Positions 40,881-52,492 are shown, counted from the first letter of the stretch. The stretch: 64,000 bases of DNA from Tumebacillus avium (GCF_002162355.1 NZ_CP021434.1:2910001-2974000), one strand, 5' to 3'. The notes: generated from the letters alone by a model not told the origin. Made by a program: numbers and translations.

Positions 40881-41954
40881 TTTGCCGCGTCCGATCCACC
40901 ATTTGAGCAGTGGCGGGACGGCAAACATGATGAAGAAAATGCGGAACAGTTGGTACGCCGTGACCATCGAGAGGTCGGCGTGCACAAGCGCTGCTGTGAT
41001 GCCCATCTCGGCGATGCCGCCGGGGGCGGTAGAGAGGAAGCCGGTCGTCACGCCCATGCCGGTCAGCCCGGACAGCACGACGCCAAGCAGCAAGGAAAAG
41101 AGGACCAGCACAACCGACGAGAGGATGGTAAAAGTGGTCAGCCGCTTGATGTTGCCGAGGCTCTGCACTTTCATCTGCAGGCCGATATGTACGCCGATCA
41201 AGAGCTGGGCGACGGTGATCGCGCCGCTGGGCAACTGCGGGGCGGGCATCCCGATCAGGATGATGATGGCGGTGGCGATCAGCGGCCCGGTGAGGACGGC
41301 GGCAGGCAGTTTGATTTTTTTGCCCGCCCAGGCACCAAACAGGGCGATCAGCACATACAACGGATAGGCGTACCACGGAATGACGGGCAAGACTGGCAGC
41401 GTCTGGGTCAGCATGGCGTTCAGCGGTACATCCAGATCGTCAGACAGCCCGTGCACCGCGAGGAACGGCACGATAAAAATGACCCCAAGCAAGCGGATCA
41501 TCTGCATGAACGTGACGACCGTCGCGTCCACGTCGTCGAGTTCTTCGGAGACGAGCACCATCTGGGTCAGCCCGCCCGGCACGTTGCCAAATACACCGCT
41601 GTACACGCCGATCCCGGCGCCTTTGGCGACCCAATAGCCGAGTGTACAGGAGAAAAAGACGGTCAATGCTGTTACGACAACCATTGAAGGCAGATGGTGC
41701 AGGATCTGCCAGCCTGTTTCCCGCGTGATTGAGGCGCCAAGCATGTAGCCAAGCACCAGCGAAGACAGATCGCGGAAAATGGCCGGCCAGTAAAGCGTTC
41801 GTTTCGTGGTCAGCTGCCAGGCCATCACGAAGGACAGCGGGCCGAGCATCCACGGCAAAGGAATTTGGATCAGCGTGAAAACCACGCCGCCGACCAGTGC
41901 GACCGCCAGCGTTTCGAAAAAGGAGACGGCCCGCGGCCGAGCAGAAGTTGTCAA
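40857..41954 (-). CDS. AbrB-family (PF05145) integral membrane protein
   Basis: The protein has 365 residues with about ten membrane helices in two related halves. The repeated signature is YSGVFGNVPGGLTQMVLVSEE in the first half and FLSTAPGGIAEMGITAALV in the second (PGG-x-x-[QE]M). These proteins are unrelated to the DNA-binding AbrB despite the name; a transport role is likely but unproven. A TTG start at 41954 is preferred to ATG 41999 because GGGGAGGTG lies six bases before it and nothing suitable precedes the ATG. It is divergent from the hrcA operon. Confidence 0.8.
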   Translation of the reverse strand: MTTSARPRAVSFFETLAVALVGGVVFTLIQIPLPWMLGPLSFVMAWQLTTKRTLYWPAIFRDLSSLVLGYMLGASITRETGWQILHHLPSMVVVTALTVFFSCTLGYWVAKGAGIGVYSGVFGNVPGGLTQMVLVSEELDDVDATVVTFMQMIRLLGVIFIVPFLAVHGLSDDLDVPLNAMLTQTLPVLPVIPWYAYPLYVLIALFGAWAGKKIKLPAAVLTGPLIATAIIILIGMPAPQLPSGAITVAQLLIGVHIGLQMKVQSLGNIKRLTTFTILSSVVLVLFSLLLGVVLSGLTGMGVTTGFLSTAPGGIAEMGITAALVHADLSMVTAYQLFRIFFIMFAVPPLLKWWIGRGKKRSRQAA

Positions 41955-42027
41955 ACCTGGCACCTCCCCGGAGCTGAATTGTATCTTCTTACTGTACATG
42001 ATCTCACAAAAAATTACACGGTCTCCG

Positions 42028-42057
42028 TTGACAACGGAAGCGCGTTTTTGCTACATT
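42028..42057 (+). promoter_or_regulatory. Sigma-A promoter of the hrcA-dnaK operon
   Basis: TTGACA (42028-42033), 18 bp, TACATT (42052-42057). It lies just ahead of the CIRCE operator. Confidence 0.7.
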
Positions 42058-42068
42058 CATTATAGCAA

Positions 42069-42095
42069 TTAGCACTCGGTCACTCTGAGTGCTAA
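42069..42095. promoter_or_regulatory. CIRCE operator
   Basis: TTAGCACTC-N9-GAGTGCTAA, a perfect match to the established HrcA operator, 22 bases before hrcA. HrcA binding here represses the heat-shock operon. Confidence 0.98.
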
Positions 42096-42117
42096 CAACA
42101 AAGGAGACTGGGCCATC

Positions 42118-43158
42118 ATGTTGACGGACCGCCAGAAAATCATTTTACAAATCCTCGTAGATGATTACATTCTTACGGCTGAACCGGTTGGCTCCCGTAC
42201 CATCTCCAAACGGCCGGATGTGTCGATTTCTCCTGCCACGATTCGCAATGAAATGGCAGACTTGGAGGAATTGGGGTACTTGGAACAGCCGCATACGTCA
42301 GCCGGGCGCATCCCTTCCCAAAAGGGCTACCGCTTTTATGTGGATCATCTGCTCAGACCTTCGGAGGAGCAGACCGCGTACAACCCAAACGATCTGCGCA
42401 TGGAATTTTTGCAGAAGATCGATCAGATGGAACAAGTGGTGCAGCAGTCGGCCACGATCTTGTCGTCGCTGACCAACTATACGTCGATCGTGCTGGGCCC
42501 CAAGGTGATGACCGCCAAGCTGCGGCAGATCCAGCTGGTGCCTTTGCAGGACCGCAAGGCGGTCGCGATCATCGTCATGGATAACGGACATGTCGAGAAC
42601 CGCATGGTCTCGATCCCCGACGGCATCGAAGTCGAATCGATCACCAACTACATCGGACTGCTCAACCGCAGACTGGTCGGCGTGCCGATGCCGGAGCTGA
42701 AAGCGCGCCTGCATACGGAGATCGCCCAGGAGCTGCAGCGCTACTCGCAGCAGTTTGAATCGGCGATGGCTTTGTTCGATCAGATGACCGAGGTGCAAGA
42801 CACAGAGCAGTCCAAACTGTATCTGGGCGGCACCACGATGATCATGAACCAGCCGGAGTTTCGCACCGTGGAAAAATTAAAGCCGCTGCTCGACATGTTT
42901 GAGCAGACGCAAGACCTGGTCCGCCTCGTCGACCCGGCTTTGCACAAACCGGGGATACAGATCCGCATCGGTGCGGAAAATGACCACGAGACATTCCACA
43001 GCTGTTCCTTGATCACCGCGGCGTACACACTCGATGGCAAACCGGTCGGCACGATCGGAGTTGTCGGACCGACGCGGATGGACTACGCGCGCACGATTGT
43101 TGTGATGCAGGGGTTGGCGAACAATCTCTCCGCCTTGCTCACCCATCTGTATAAATAG
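42118..43158 (+). CDS. hrcA: Heat-inducible transcription repressor HrcA
   Basis: The protein has 346 residues. N-terminal winged helix: RQKIILQILVDDYILTAEPVGSR and SPATIRNEMADLEELGYLEQPHTSAGRIPS (two adjoining motifs). The C-terminal dimerisation and inserted domains run to GPTRMDYARTIVVMQGLANNL. HrcA represses dnaK and groE operons through CIRCE and needs GroEL for activity in Bacillus. It is first in the operon and autoregulated by the CIRCE just upstream. AAAGGAGA precedes ATG 42118. Confidence 0.97.
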   Translation: MLTDRQKIILQILVDDYILTAEPVGSRTISKRPDVSISPATIRNEMADLEELGYLEQPHTSAGRIPSQKGYRFYVDHLLRPSEEQTAYNPNDLRMEFLQKIDQMEQVVQQSATILSSLTNYTSIVLGPKVMTAKLRQIQLVPLQDRKAVAIIVMDNGHVENRMVSIPDGIEVESITNYIGLLNRRLVGVPMPELKARLHTEIAQELQRYSQQFESAMALFDQMTEVQDTEQSKLYLGGTTMIMNQPEFRTVEKLKPLLDMFEQTQDLVRLVDPALHKPGIQIRIGAENDHETFHSCSLITAAYTLDGKPVGTIGVVGPTRMDYARTIVVMQGLANNLSALLTHLYK

Positions 43159-43215
43159 AAGCCGCGTGTCCATACTTGATACGTGCCGTTTTGCTAATTG
43201 TTGCTGCAAATCAAT

Positions 43216-43244
43216 AGGGAAGGCACAGCGCTTTCCCTTCTTTT
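43216..43244 (+). terminator. Possible attenuator between hrcA and the chaperonin gene
   Basis: AGGGAA (43216-43221) pairs with TTCCCT (43233-43238), extended by GC pairs, with TCTTTT after it. It may reduce read-through from hrcA. Confidence 0.45.
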
Positions 43245-43262
43245 AAATAAGGAGATGTCCCG

Positions 43263-44813
43263 ATGAGTCAGACCCCTGGCAGTCCGAAAGCAAGCGAACA
43301 AGACGAGCGATACTCCGCACTCTATTCGAACACCACGGCTGTTCGGGCGATTGCATCGGCTGTCGAAGGCACGATCGGCCCCAAAGGGCTCGATACGATG
43401 CTCGTCGACACGCAAGGCAACGTGATCATCACCAACGATGGCGTGACCATCTTAAACAAGATGGAAGTCGTCCACCCTGCTGCGAAAATGCTGATCAACG
43501 TCGCGTCTGCTCAGCAGGAGGAGATCGGCGACGGAACGACCACGGCGACGCTGCTGGCTGCGGCGCTTTTGCAAGAAGGCGTTTCGCAGGTCGAGCGCGG
43601 CGTGCCGGTGACGAGGGTGATCGAAGGCATTCAGGACGGTGTCGCATACGCGCTGGAACGGATGCAGAGCCGGGCCCGCCCATTGGAAGAGCTGGACGGG
43701 GACGTGCTGTATCAGGTGGCGATGGTGGCAGGGCGCGAGCATCAGGATATCGCGCGGCTGGTCACCGAATCGGCCAGACTGATCGGGTATGACAAACTGC
43801 GCCGCAGTGAATTTCGCCTCGCCGACACGGTGATGGCGGCCGTCGGCGCGCAGTCGCAAGTGTTTCAAGGCGCGGTGATCGACAAGCAGCGCATGTCGCC
43901 GCAGATGCCCGACCGCGTGGAAGCGGCGAAGATCCTGATCGTCGACGATGAGCTGGAAGCGGAAGAGCTGGACAGCGAGGCGCTCGGCACCGAAGCCGGT
44001 TTTCTGCTCTACCGGCAATACAAAGAACAGTTCAAAGCCAACTTAGAGCGGCTGGTTACAGCGGGCGTTACCGCTGTGTTTACCGACCGGGGAGTTTCCC
44101 CTGTCGCCGAAGAAGTGCTGGGCGAAGCGGGCGTGATGATCGTGCAGCGCGTGGCCTCGAAAGACCTGCGCAAGATCGCGGAACATACAGGCGCACGACC
44201 GGTCAAGCGCACGGGAATCGCCAAAGGGACAGAGGAACTACATAAGTTTTTAGGCTTTGCAGAAGAGATCTATGAAGATGAACGCATGGAGAACATCCGC
44301 ATCGTTGGCGGCGCCGGCAAACCCTTGGCCACGATCCTGATCGGCGCTTCGACCGAAGAGGTGGTCGGCGAGCGGCTGCGCATCGCCAAAGACGCCGCGT
44401 CATCTGTGCAAGCGGCTGTGTGCGGCGGCGTCGTGCCGGGCGGCGGTGCGCTGGAGCTGTGGGCGTCGCGCGAAGTCGAGAAACGGCGCGAGACGGTGCG
44501 CGGCATGACCGGATTTGGCGTGGAAGCGGTGGCGCGCGCCTTGCGCCGCCCGATGACGCAGATCGTGCTTAACGCCGGATTCAACCCGCTGGAAAAAGTG
44601 GAAGAGGCGAGCGTGGCGCAGATCGAGCAGGATACGGACGCGCTGGCGATCGACTGTGAAGACGGCTCGGTGGCCGACATGATGGCGGGCGGCGTCTACG
44701 ACCCGACGCCGGTCAAACTGCATGCCTTGCAGGCGGCCAGCGAAGTGACGGTGGCGATCATGCGCATTCATACGATCATCCGCATGAAGGATGAAACGTT
44801 GCAAGAAGACTAA
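43263..44813 (+). CDS. Group III (archaeal/CCT-like) chaperonin
   Basis: The protein has 516 residues and belongs to the thermosome/CCT lineage rather than GroEL. The ATP site is GTIGPKGLDTML (36-47), TNDGVTIL (57-64) and GDGTTTAT (89-96), with VVPGGGALEL (390-399). The apical domain VTAGVTAVFTDRGVSPVAEE and VQRVASKDLRKIAEHTGA follows the CCT pattern, where GroEL differs. Bacterial homologues (group III, e.g. Carboxydothermus) are known to sit in dnaK operons, as here between hrcA and grpE. They form closed-lid rings needing no GroES. CIRCE/HrcA control is inferred from position. Confidence 0.9.
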   Translation: MSQTPGSPKASEQDERYSALYSNTTAVRAIASAVEGTIGPKGLDTMLVDTQGNVIITNDGVTILNKMEVVHPAAKMLINVASAQQEEIGDGTTTATLLAAALLQEGVSQVERGVPVTRVIEGIQDGVAYALERMQSRARPLEELDGDVLYQVAMVAGREHQDIARLVTESARLIGYDKLRRSEFRLADTVMAAVGAQSQVFQGAVIDKQRMSPQMPDRVEAAKILIVDDELEAEELDSEALGTEAGFLLYRQYKEQFKANLERLVTAGVTAVFTDRGVSPVAEEVLGEAGVMIVQRVASKDLRKIAEHTGARPVKRTGIAKGTEELHKFLGFAEEIYEDERMENIRIVGGAGKPLATILIGASTEEVVGERLRIAKDAASSVQAAVCGGVVPGGGALELWASREVEKRRETVRGMTGFGVEAVARALRRPMTQIVLNAGFNPLEKVEEASVAQIEQDTDALAIDCEDGSVADMMAGGVYDPTPVKLHALQAASEVTVAIMRIHTIIRMKDETLQED

Positions 44814-44845
44814 GCGCCGTGTTTACCACGTGAAGGAGGATGAAG

Positions 44846-45406
44846 ATGGAGCAAGAGAACCAGAACCTGCAGGAAGAAGCGGTGGAAACCGAAACTTCCG
44901 AGACCGCACAAGCACAAGACAACGCAGCAGCACCCGATGAGCGCACCCGCGAAGAGCTGATCGCCGAAGTGGCGCGGCTGACAGCGGAAGCGGAAGACTA
45001 CAAGACCCGCTACCTGCGTGCCCAGGCTGATTTTGACAACTTCCGCCGCAGAAGCCGTCAGGAAAAAGACGAGTTTGCCGCCTACGCCAACGTGAAGCTG
45101 ATCGAGGAGCTGCTCCCCGTGCTCGACACGTTTGAGATGGCGATGAAATCGACCGCCGAGACCGACGTGAAAACGCTGCTCACCGGCATCGAGATGGTCT
45201 ACCGCCAACTGACCGGCGCGCTGGAAAAAGAAGGCCTGACCGCGATTGAAGCGGTTGGTCAGCCGTTTGACCCGAACTTGCACGAAGGCATCATGCAGGT
45301 CGCGTCTGACGAGCATCCGGCGAACACCGTCGTCCAAGAGCTGCGCAAAGGCTACAAAGTCAAAGACAAAGTCGTGCGCCCGTCGATGGTGCAAGTCAGC
45401 CAATAA
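44846..45406 (+). CDS. grpE: Nucleotide exchange factor GrpE
   Basis: The protein has 186 residues. About 45 Glu/Gln/Thr-rich residues are followed by the long coiled-coil helix (ELIAEVARLTAEAEDYKTRY) and the signature YLRAQADFDNFRRRSRQEKDEF [split], LLPVLDTFEMAM and PFDPNLHEGIMQV near the end. GrpE releases ADP from DnaK. ATG 44846 is preferred to 44840 because AAGGAGGA then has a normal spacing. It is followed by dnaK after 86 bp. Confidence 0.95.
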   Translation: MEQENQNLQEEAVETETSETAQAQDNAAAPDERTREELIAEVARLTAEAEDYKTRYLRAQADFDNFRRRSRQEKDEFAAYANVKLIEELLPVLDTFEMAMKSTAETDVKTLLTGIEMVYRQLTGALEKEGLTAIEAVGQPFDPNLHEGIMQVASDEHPANTVVQELRKGYKVKDKVVRPSMVQVSQ

Positions 45407-45471
45407 CACTGCGCACCAATTCCTTTTCATATATGTCAACCCCAGCAATTCACACAAACAAACGAACTTAG

Positions 45472-47319
<1,848 letters not shown>

Positions 47320-47329
47320 GTGAGTGCTC

Positions 47330-48451
47330 GTGAGTAAACGAGATTTTTATGAAGTGTTGGGCGTCGGCAAAGAATCGACGCCCGATGAGATCAAAAAAGC
47401 ATACCGCAAAGCGGCACGCCAGTACCATCCGGACGTCAACAAAGACGATCCGGGTGCTGCTGACAAGTTCAAAGAAGTGACCGAAGCGTACGAAGTCCTG
47501 TCTGACAGCGACAAGCGCGCGCGCTATGACCGTTTTGGGCATCAAGACCCGAATGGATTTGGCGGCGGCGGTGCAGACGGCTTCGGCGGCGGCGGCTTTG
47601 GCGATATTTTTGACATGTTCTTTGGCGGCGGAGGCGGGCGGCAGCGCAATGGCCCGCAACGCGGCCAAGACCTGCAGTTCCAGATGCAGATCGACTTCAA
47701 AGAAGCGGCGTTTGGCGCCGATAAAGAAGTCGAGATCCCGCGCTGGGAAGAGTGCGACACCTGTCACGGGTCGGGCGCGAAACCTGGCACCAACGTTTCG
47801 CAGTGCGGCACCTGCCACGGCTCCGGCCAGCAGGAGCAAGTGATCTCCACGCCGCTTGGCCGGATGGTCAACCGCGCCACCTGCCGCACCTGCGGCGGTT
47901 CGGGGAAAAAGATCGAGCAGCGCTGCGGCACCTGCCACGGCGAAGGAAAAGTCCGCAAACGCCGCAAGATCAAAATCAACATCCCGGCCGGCGTCGATTC
48001 GGGCAACCGCATCCGCGTCCCGGGCGCAGGCGAGATGGGGCAAAAAGGCGGCCCGCAAGGCGATCTGTTCATCGTTTTTGTCGTGCGCGACCATGATTTC
48101 TTCGAGCGCGACGGCGAAGATGTGCACTGCCAGGTGCCGCTGACCTTCGTGCAGGCGGCGCTCGGCGATGAGATCGAAGTGCCGACGATCGACGGCAAGG
48201 TGAAGATGAAGATTCCGCCGGGCACCCAGTCCGGCAAAGTGTTCCGCCTGCGCGGGCACGGGATTCCGTATCTCAACCGCAACAACATGCGCGGCGATCA
48301 GCATGTGCATGTGGTCGTGGTCACGCCGACCAACTTGACCGACAATCAAAAAGAGCTGCTCCGCGAACTCGCGTCCTCGATGGGCGAAGAGACGCATGAG
48401 CAGGAACGCTCGTTGTTCGAACGGTTGAAATCGGCCTTTTTAGGCGACTGA
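47330..48451 (+). CDS. dnaJ: Co-chaperone DnaJ (Hsp40)
   Basis: The protein has 373 residues. J domain with HPD ([12 protein letters not shown]), a Gly/Phe-rich linker ([16 protein letters not shown]), and four CxxCxGxG zinc repeats: [32 protein letters not shown]. The C-terminal substrate-binding domain follows. It stimulates DnaK ATPase. The GTG start at 47330 gives [11 protein letters not shown]; no strong ribosome binding site is visible, so translation is probably coupled to dnaK, whose stop is only 10 bases upstream. Confidence 0.97.
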   Translation: MSKRDFYEVLGVGKESTPDEIKKAYRKAARQYHPDVNKDDPGAADKFKEVTEAYEVLSDSDKRARYDRFGHQDPNGFGGGGADGFGGGGFGDIFDMFFGGGGGRQRNGPQRGQDLQFQMQIDFKEAAFGADKEVEIPRWEECDTCHGSGAKPGTNVSQCGTCHGSGQQEQVISTPLGRMVNRATCRTCGGSGKKIEQRCGTCHGEGKVRKRRKIKINIPAGVDSGNRIRVPGAGEMGQKGGPQGDLFIVFVVRDHDFFERDGEDVHCQVPLTFVQAALGDEIEVPTIDGKVKMKIPPGTQSGKVFRLRGHGIPYLNRNNMRGDQHVHVVVVTPTNLTDNQKELLRELASSMGEETHEQERSLFERLKSAFLGD

Positions 48452-48458
48452 TCTTTCC

Positions 48459-48514
48459 ATCCACAGGAGAGGAGGATGCTCCGATTTTGGGGCATCCTAT
48501 CACCTGTGGATTTT
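48459..48514 (+). terminator. Nested hairpin between dnaJ and prmA
   Basis: ATCCACAGG (48459-48467) pairs with CCTGTGGAT (48503-48511) and encloses a second stem GGATGCTCC / GGGGCATCC. TTTT follows weakly. It is probably an attenuator separating chaperone genes from prmA-rsmE-mtaB. Confidence 0.55.
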
Positions 48515-48534
48515 CACTTGAGGAGGAACTTTTT

Positions 48535-49479
48535 ATGAAGTGGGCTGAAGTGCAAGTCTCCACCACGCAAGAGGTGATCGAAGCGGTTTCGGCGATCCTG
48601 GAGCGGTACGGCGCAACGGGTGCCGTCATCGAGGACAGCAGCGACTTGACCCGCACGTGGGAAGATCGCTATGGCGAAATCTACGGGCTGAACCCGGCCG
48701 ATTTTCCGGAATCGGGCGTGCGTGTGAAGGCGTATGTCTCGCTGGAGACGTGGCAGGATGAAATGCTGGGCGAGATTCGGGCGGAAGTGAACGGCTTGGC
48801 GGAGCTGGGGCTCGACCCGTCGCCAGGCGTTGTGACGTTTCGGATCGCCGATGAGGAAGAATGGGCGGACGAGTGGAAAAAATACTACCACCCGGTGCGC
48901 GTAACGGAGCGGCTGACGATCAAGCCGACCTGGGAGGAGTACACGCCGGAGCGCGAAGATGAGATCATCATCGAGCTTGATCCTGGCATGGCGTTTGGCA
49001 CCGGCACGCATCCGACGACCGCTTTGTGCATGCGCACGCTGGAGCGCGTCCTCAAGCCGGGCGACACGGTGGTTGATGTCGGGGCAGGGACAGGCATCCT
49101 GTCGATCGCCTGCGCGAAGCTGGGTGCCGAGCAAGTGCTGGCGCTCGACCTCGATCCGGTGGCGGTGCAGGTGGCCGGTGAAAACATCGAGCTGAACGGC
49201 GAAAGCGAGAAAGTCACCGTCCGCGCCAACGACTTGCTGAAAGGCGTCACCGAACAATACGACGTGGTGGTCGCAAACATTTTGGCGGAGATCATCCTGC
49301 TGATGATCCCAAGCGCTGCCGGCGTGATGAAAGAAAACGCCACGCTGATCACGTCTGGCATCATCAAAGAGAAGGCAGAACTGGTGCGCACTGCATTGAA
49401 GGAGCACGGCTTTGAAATCATAGATACCATCACCGAAGAAGACTGGGTTGCGCTCGTGGCCAAACTCGAGAGGAGCTGA
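48535..49479 (+). CDS. prmA: Ribosomal protein L11 methyltransferase
   Basis: The protein has 314 residues. The N-terminal substrate-recognition domain (MKWAEVQVSTTQEVIEAVSAIL) is followed by the SAM-binding MAFGTGTHPTTALCM, VDVGAGTGILSIA and VVANILAEIIL, in standard PrmA order. It trimethylates L11 in the ribosome. ATG 48535 follows GAGGAGG by eight bases. It follows dnaJ, as in Bacillales. Confidence 0.95.
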   Translation: MKWAEVQVSTTQEVIEAVSAILERYGATGAVIEDSSDLTRTWEDRYGEIYGLNPADFPESGVRVKAYVSLETWQDEMLGEIRAEVNGLAELGLDPSPGVVTFRIADEEEWADEWKKYYHPVRVTERLTIKPTWEEYTPEREDEIIIELDPGMAFGTGTHPTTALCMRTLERVLKPGDTVVDVGAGTGILSIACAKLGAEQVLALDLDPVAVQVAGENIELNGESEKVTVRANDLLKGVTEQYDVVVANILAEIILLMIPSAAGVMKENATLITSGIIKEKAELVRTALKEHGFEIIDTITEEDWVALVAKLERS

Positions 49480-49485
49480 CGTACC

Positions 49486-50229
49486 GTGCAGCGCTATTTT
49501 GTGGAGCCGGAAGCGATTCAACAGGAGACGGTGACGATCACCGGCGACGACGTCAAACACATCACCCGCGTGCTGCGGATGGAGGCGGAGGATGAAGTGA
49601 TCGTCTGTGACGGGGTCGGCCATGCCTACCGCGTGGAGCTGACAGAGCTCGGCAGCGAGCAAGTCGCCGGCCGGATCATCGAAAAACTGGACACCACCTC
49701 GGAAGCCCGCGTAAAAATTACCTTGGCGCAAGGCTTGCCAAAAGGTGATAAAATGGATTTGATTGTCCAAAAAGGAACGGAAGTCGGGGTCTCCCGCTTT
49801 CTTCCCGTGGAGATGTCGCGCTGCATCGTGCAGTACGACCAGAAAAAGGAACAAAAGCGCCGTGAGCGCTGGCAGAAGATCGCCAAAGAAGCGGCAGAGC
49901 AGGCACACCGCACGATGATACCGTCGGTCGGGATCGGGATGACGTTTAAGCAGCTGTTGAACAATCTCGATGGATTTGACCTGGTGATTGTGCCGTATGA
50001 AGGGGAAAAAGCGCGGGGCTTGCGCGACGTGCTGCAGGAGCATGGGCAGCCGGAGCACATCTGCGTGGTGATCGGCCCGGAAGGCGGGATCGCCGACGGG
50101 GAGATTGAAGCAGCATTGGCGGCAGGAGCGATTCCTGTGACGCTGGGCTCGCGCATCATGCGCACCGAAACGGCCGGCCTCGTCGCCGCAGCTTGTATCT
50201 GCTATCAATTTGGCGAGATGGGAGGGTAA
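49486..50229 (+). CDS. rsmE: 16S rRNA m3U1498 methyltransferase RsmE
   Basis: The protein has 247 residues, an N-terminal PUA-like domain (GDDVKHITRVLRMEAEDEVIV [two motifs]) and a SPOUT domain with KMDLIVQKGTEVGVSRF, VIGPEGGIADGEI and LGSRIMRTETAGL (knot motif and SAM site). The GTG start is six bases after prmA and has GAGGAG upstream. The frame ends four bases before mtaB, so the three genes are one operon. Confidence 0.95.
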   Translation: MQRYFVEPEAIQQETVTITGDDVKHITRVLRMEAEDEVIVCDGVGHAYRVELTELGSEQVAGRIIEKLDTTSEARVKITLAQGLPKGDKMDLIVQKGTEVGVSRFLPVEMSRCIVQYDQKKEQKRRERWQKIAKEAAEQAHRTMIPSVGIGMTFKQLLNNLDGFDLVIVPYEGEKARGLRDVLQEHGQPEHICVVIGPEGGIADGEIEAALAAGAIPVTLGSRIMRTETAGLVAAACICYQFGEMGG

Positions 50230-50232
50230 GCC

Positions 50233-51612
50233 ATGAGCACAGTAGCTTTTCATACACTGGGATGCAAAGTAAACTCGTACGACACAGAAGCGATCTGGCA
50301 TCTGTTCCGCGAGAAAGGATATGCGCAAGTCGATTTTGATGATATGGCAGATGTTTATATCATCAACACTTGCACCGTTACGAACACGGGGGACAAGAAG
50401 TCGCGTCAGATGATTCGCCGCGCGATCCGCAAGAATCCGGAGGCGACCGTCGTGGTCACCGGCTGTTATGCACAGGTGGCTCCGGACGAAATTTTGGAGA
50501 TTCCGGGCGTGGACCTCGTCATCGGGACGCAGGGCCGCGAACAGATCATTGAATATGTGGAGCAGGCGCAGTCGGAGAAGAACCCGTTTAAAGTGGTATC
50601 CTCCGTCCGCAAGCAGCGCCATTTTGAGGAGCTCGATGTGCCGTCGTTCCATGACCGCACCCGGGCATCGCTGAAGATTCAGGAAGGATGTAACAATTTC
50701 TGCACCTTCTGTATTATCCCGTATTCCCGTGGCTTCATTCGTTCCCGCGATCCGCAAAACGTGATCCGTCAGGCGAAGAAACTGGTCGAGGCAGGCTACT
50801 ATGAGATCGTCCTGACCGGGATTCACACCGGCGGCTACGGCGACGATCTGGAGAACTACAACCTGGCCGACTTGCTGGTCGATCTGGAGCGCGAGGTGCC
50901 GGAGGTGCGCCGCATCCGCATTTCCTCGATCGAGGCGTCGGAGCTGGATGACAAGATGATCAGCGTGCTGACCGCTTCGAAAAAAGTGGTTCGTCACCTG
51001 CACATTCCGCTGCAGTCCGGCTCGAACCGCGTGCTGGATCGCATGAACCGCAAGTACACCGTCGAGCAGTTTGCCGAGCGGTTGCAAGCGGTGCGCGTGG
51101 CGTTGCCGGACTTGGCGATCACGTCTGACGTCATCGTTGGCTTCCCGGGCGAGACGGTGGAGGACTTCGAGAACACCTACCACTTCATCAAAGACCAGCA
51201 TTTTGCCGACCTGCACGTATTCCCGTATTCGGCGCGCAACTTCACGCCGGCGGCGAAATACAAAGACCAGGTGCCGGAGCGCGAGAAAGAGGCGCGGGTG
51301 AACCGTTTGATTCAGCTCGCCAACTCGCTGCAGGTGCTGTACTCGGCGAAGTTCATCGGGCAGAACCTGGAAGTGATTCCGGAAGAGCGCGACGAAACGG
51401 GCAAGCTGATCGGCTACACCGACAACTACATCAAAGTCCAGTTCGACGGCGACGATGAGCTGCTCGGCGAGATCTGCACGATCCGCCTCGATGCGGCCGG
51501 CCCGGAATTATCCCAAGGCACGTTCGTCGAGCGCCTGACCTTCACGGAGAAAGACGATCCGGAAGTTCCGGCCTCCCCGTTTGCGGGCGCGCTGGAACTG
51601 GAGATGATCTGA
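50233..51612 (+). CDS. mtaB: tRNA t6A37 methylthiotransferase MtaB
   Basis: The protein has 459 residues. UPF0004 domain: [34 protein letters not shown] and VVVTGCYAQ supply three Fe-S Cys. The radical SAM domain has [15 protein letters not shown] (CxxxCxxC), GIHTGGYG and [13 protein letters not shown], then a TRAM domain. It makes ms2t6A in tRNAs reading ANN codons. MtaB, not MiaB, is indicated by the HTLGCKVN N-terminus. The start is four bases after rsmE stop. Confidence 0.93.
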   Translation: MSTVAFHTLGCKVNSYDTEAIWHLFREKGYAQVDFDDMADVYIINTCTVTNTGDKKSRQMIRRAIRKNPEATVVVTGCYAQVAPDEILEIPGVDLVIGTQGREQIIEYVEQAQSEKNPFKVVSSVRKQRHFEELDVPSFHDRTRASLKIQEGCNNFCTFCIIPYSRGFIRSRDPQNVIRQAKKLVEAGYYEIVLTGIHTGGYGDDLENYNLADLLVDLEREVPEVRRIRISSIEASELDDKMISVLTASKKVVRHLHIPLQSGSNRVLDRMNRKYTVEQFAERLQAVRVALPDLAITSDVIVGFPGETVEDFENTYHFIKDQHFADLHVFPYSARNFTPAAKYKDQVPEREKEARVNRLIQLANSLQVLYSAKFIGQNLEVIPEERDETGKLIGYTDNYIKVQFDGDDELLGEICTIRLDAAGPELSQGTFVERLTFTEKDDPEVPASPFAGALELEMI

Positions 51613-51620
51613 AGGAATCA

Positions 51621-51655
51621 AAACAACCCCCAACGCGATGTTGGGGGTTGTTTTT
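51621..51655 (+). terminator. Rho-independent terminator
   Basis: AACAACCCCCAAC pairs with GTTGGGGGTTGTT, five T follow. Ends the heat-shock/translation operon. Confidence 0.93.
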
Positions 51656-51671
51656 GTCGGAGAAAACTCAA

Positions 51672-51702
51672 TAGGACAGGGCGAACTTGGAAATGATATA
51701 AT
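51672..51702 (+). promoter_or_regulatory. Candidate promoter of deoC
   Basis: TATAAT (51697-51702) is consensus. AGGACA (51673-51678) at 18 bp is a poor -35. Confidence 0.5.
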
Positions 51703-51733
51703 AACGGTCGAGTTTGCCAGAGGAGGAAAATCA

Positions 51734-52492
51734 ATGAACGAGATCATTTCCCAAGCAAAAGCAGCGGTTGAAGCTGCGATTGGTTCTGTACATATTGAAG
51801 AAGGGTCGTACACGCCCGTTGCGGCGTCGGAAGCGACGATGATCATCGACCACACGCTGCTCAAGGCGGACGCAACGCCGGAAGCGATCGACAAGCTGTG
51901 TGAGGAAGCGCGCACGCACAACTTCTTTTCGGTCTGCGTCAACCCGGTCTTCGTCCCGCAGGCAGCAAAAAACCTTGCCGGAAGCAAGGTCAAAGTCTGC
52001 ACCGTGATCGGCTTCCCGCTCGGTGCCAACACGACAGAGGTCAAAGCGTTTGAAGCGCATGACGCCGTGGAAAAAGGCGCTCATGAAGTCGACATGGTCA
52101 TCTCCGTTGGTCTGCTTAAAGCGGGCGAACTGAAAGCGGTCTACGAAGACATCAAGGGAGTTGTCGACGCGGTAGGCGACCGCGCGTTGACCAAAGTGAT
52201 CATCGAAACGTCCCTGCTCACCCCTCTGGAAAAAGCGATCGCCTCGCTGTTGACGGCTGCTGCCGGAGCTGATTTTGTCAAAACTTCGACCGGCTTCTCC
52301 ACCGGCGGCGCGACCCCGGAAGACGTGTCGCTGATGCGAGCGGCAGTTGGCCCGAACGTTGGCGTCAAAGCTTCCGGCGGCGTGCGCTCGCTTGAAGATG
52401 CGGTCAAAGTGATGGAAGCGGGCGCGAACCGCCTCGGCTGCTCAGCCGGCGTGTCCATCGCGCAGGGTCAGACGGCAAAGTCCGACTATTAA
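51734..52492 (+). CDS. deoC: Deoxyribose-phosphate aldolase
   Basis: The protein has 252 residues, TIM-barrel. [47 protein letters not shown] and [10 protein letters not shown] lead to [15 protein letters not shown], where the Lys forms the Schiff base, and [13 protein letters not shown]. It splits deoxyribose 5-phosphate to acetaldehyde and glyceraldehyde 3-phosphate in nucleoside salvage. The N-terminus is about 30 residues longer than in many DeoCs; the ATG at 51734 is supported by AGGAGG at 51721. It stands alone, with no deo operon. Confidence 0.95.
   Translation: MNEIISQAKAAVEAAIGSVHIEEGSYTPVAASEATMIIDHTLLKADATPEAIDKLCEEARTHNFFSVCVNPVFVPQAAKNLAGSKVKVCTVIGFPLGANTTEVKAFEAHDAVEKGAHEVDMVISVGLLKAGELKAVYEDIKGVVDAVGDRALTKVIIETSLLTPLEKAIASLLTAAAGADFVKTSTGFSTGGATPEDVSLMRAAVGPNVGVKASGGVRSLEDAVKVMEAGANRLGCSAGVSIAQGQTAKSDY

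Noticed and set aside
38644..41376. Minus-strand open frame of about 910 codons opposite hemW and the nuclease gene
   Set aside because: It is antisense to two well-supported genes, has Arg/His/Gln-rich composition typical of a GC-rich shadow frame and no ribosome binding site.
48514..51216. Minus-strand open frame of about 900 codons opposite prmA, rsmE and mtaB
   Set aside because: Shadow of three recognised genes; no domain.
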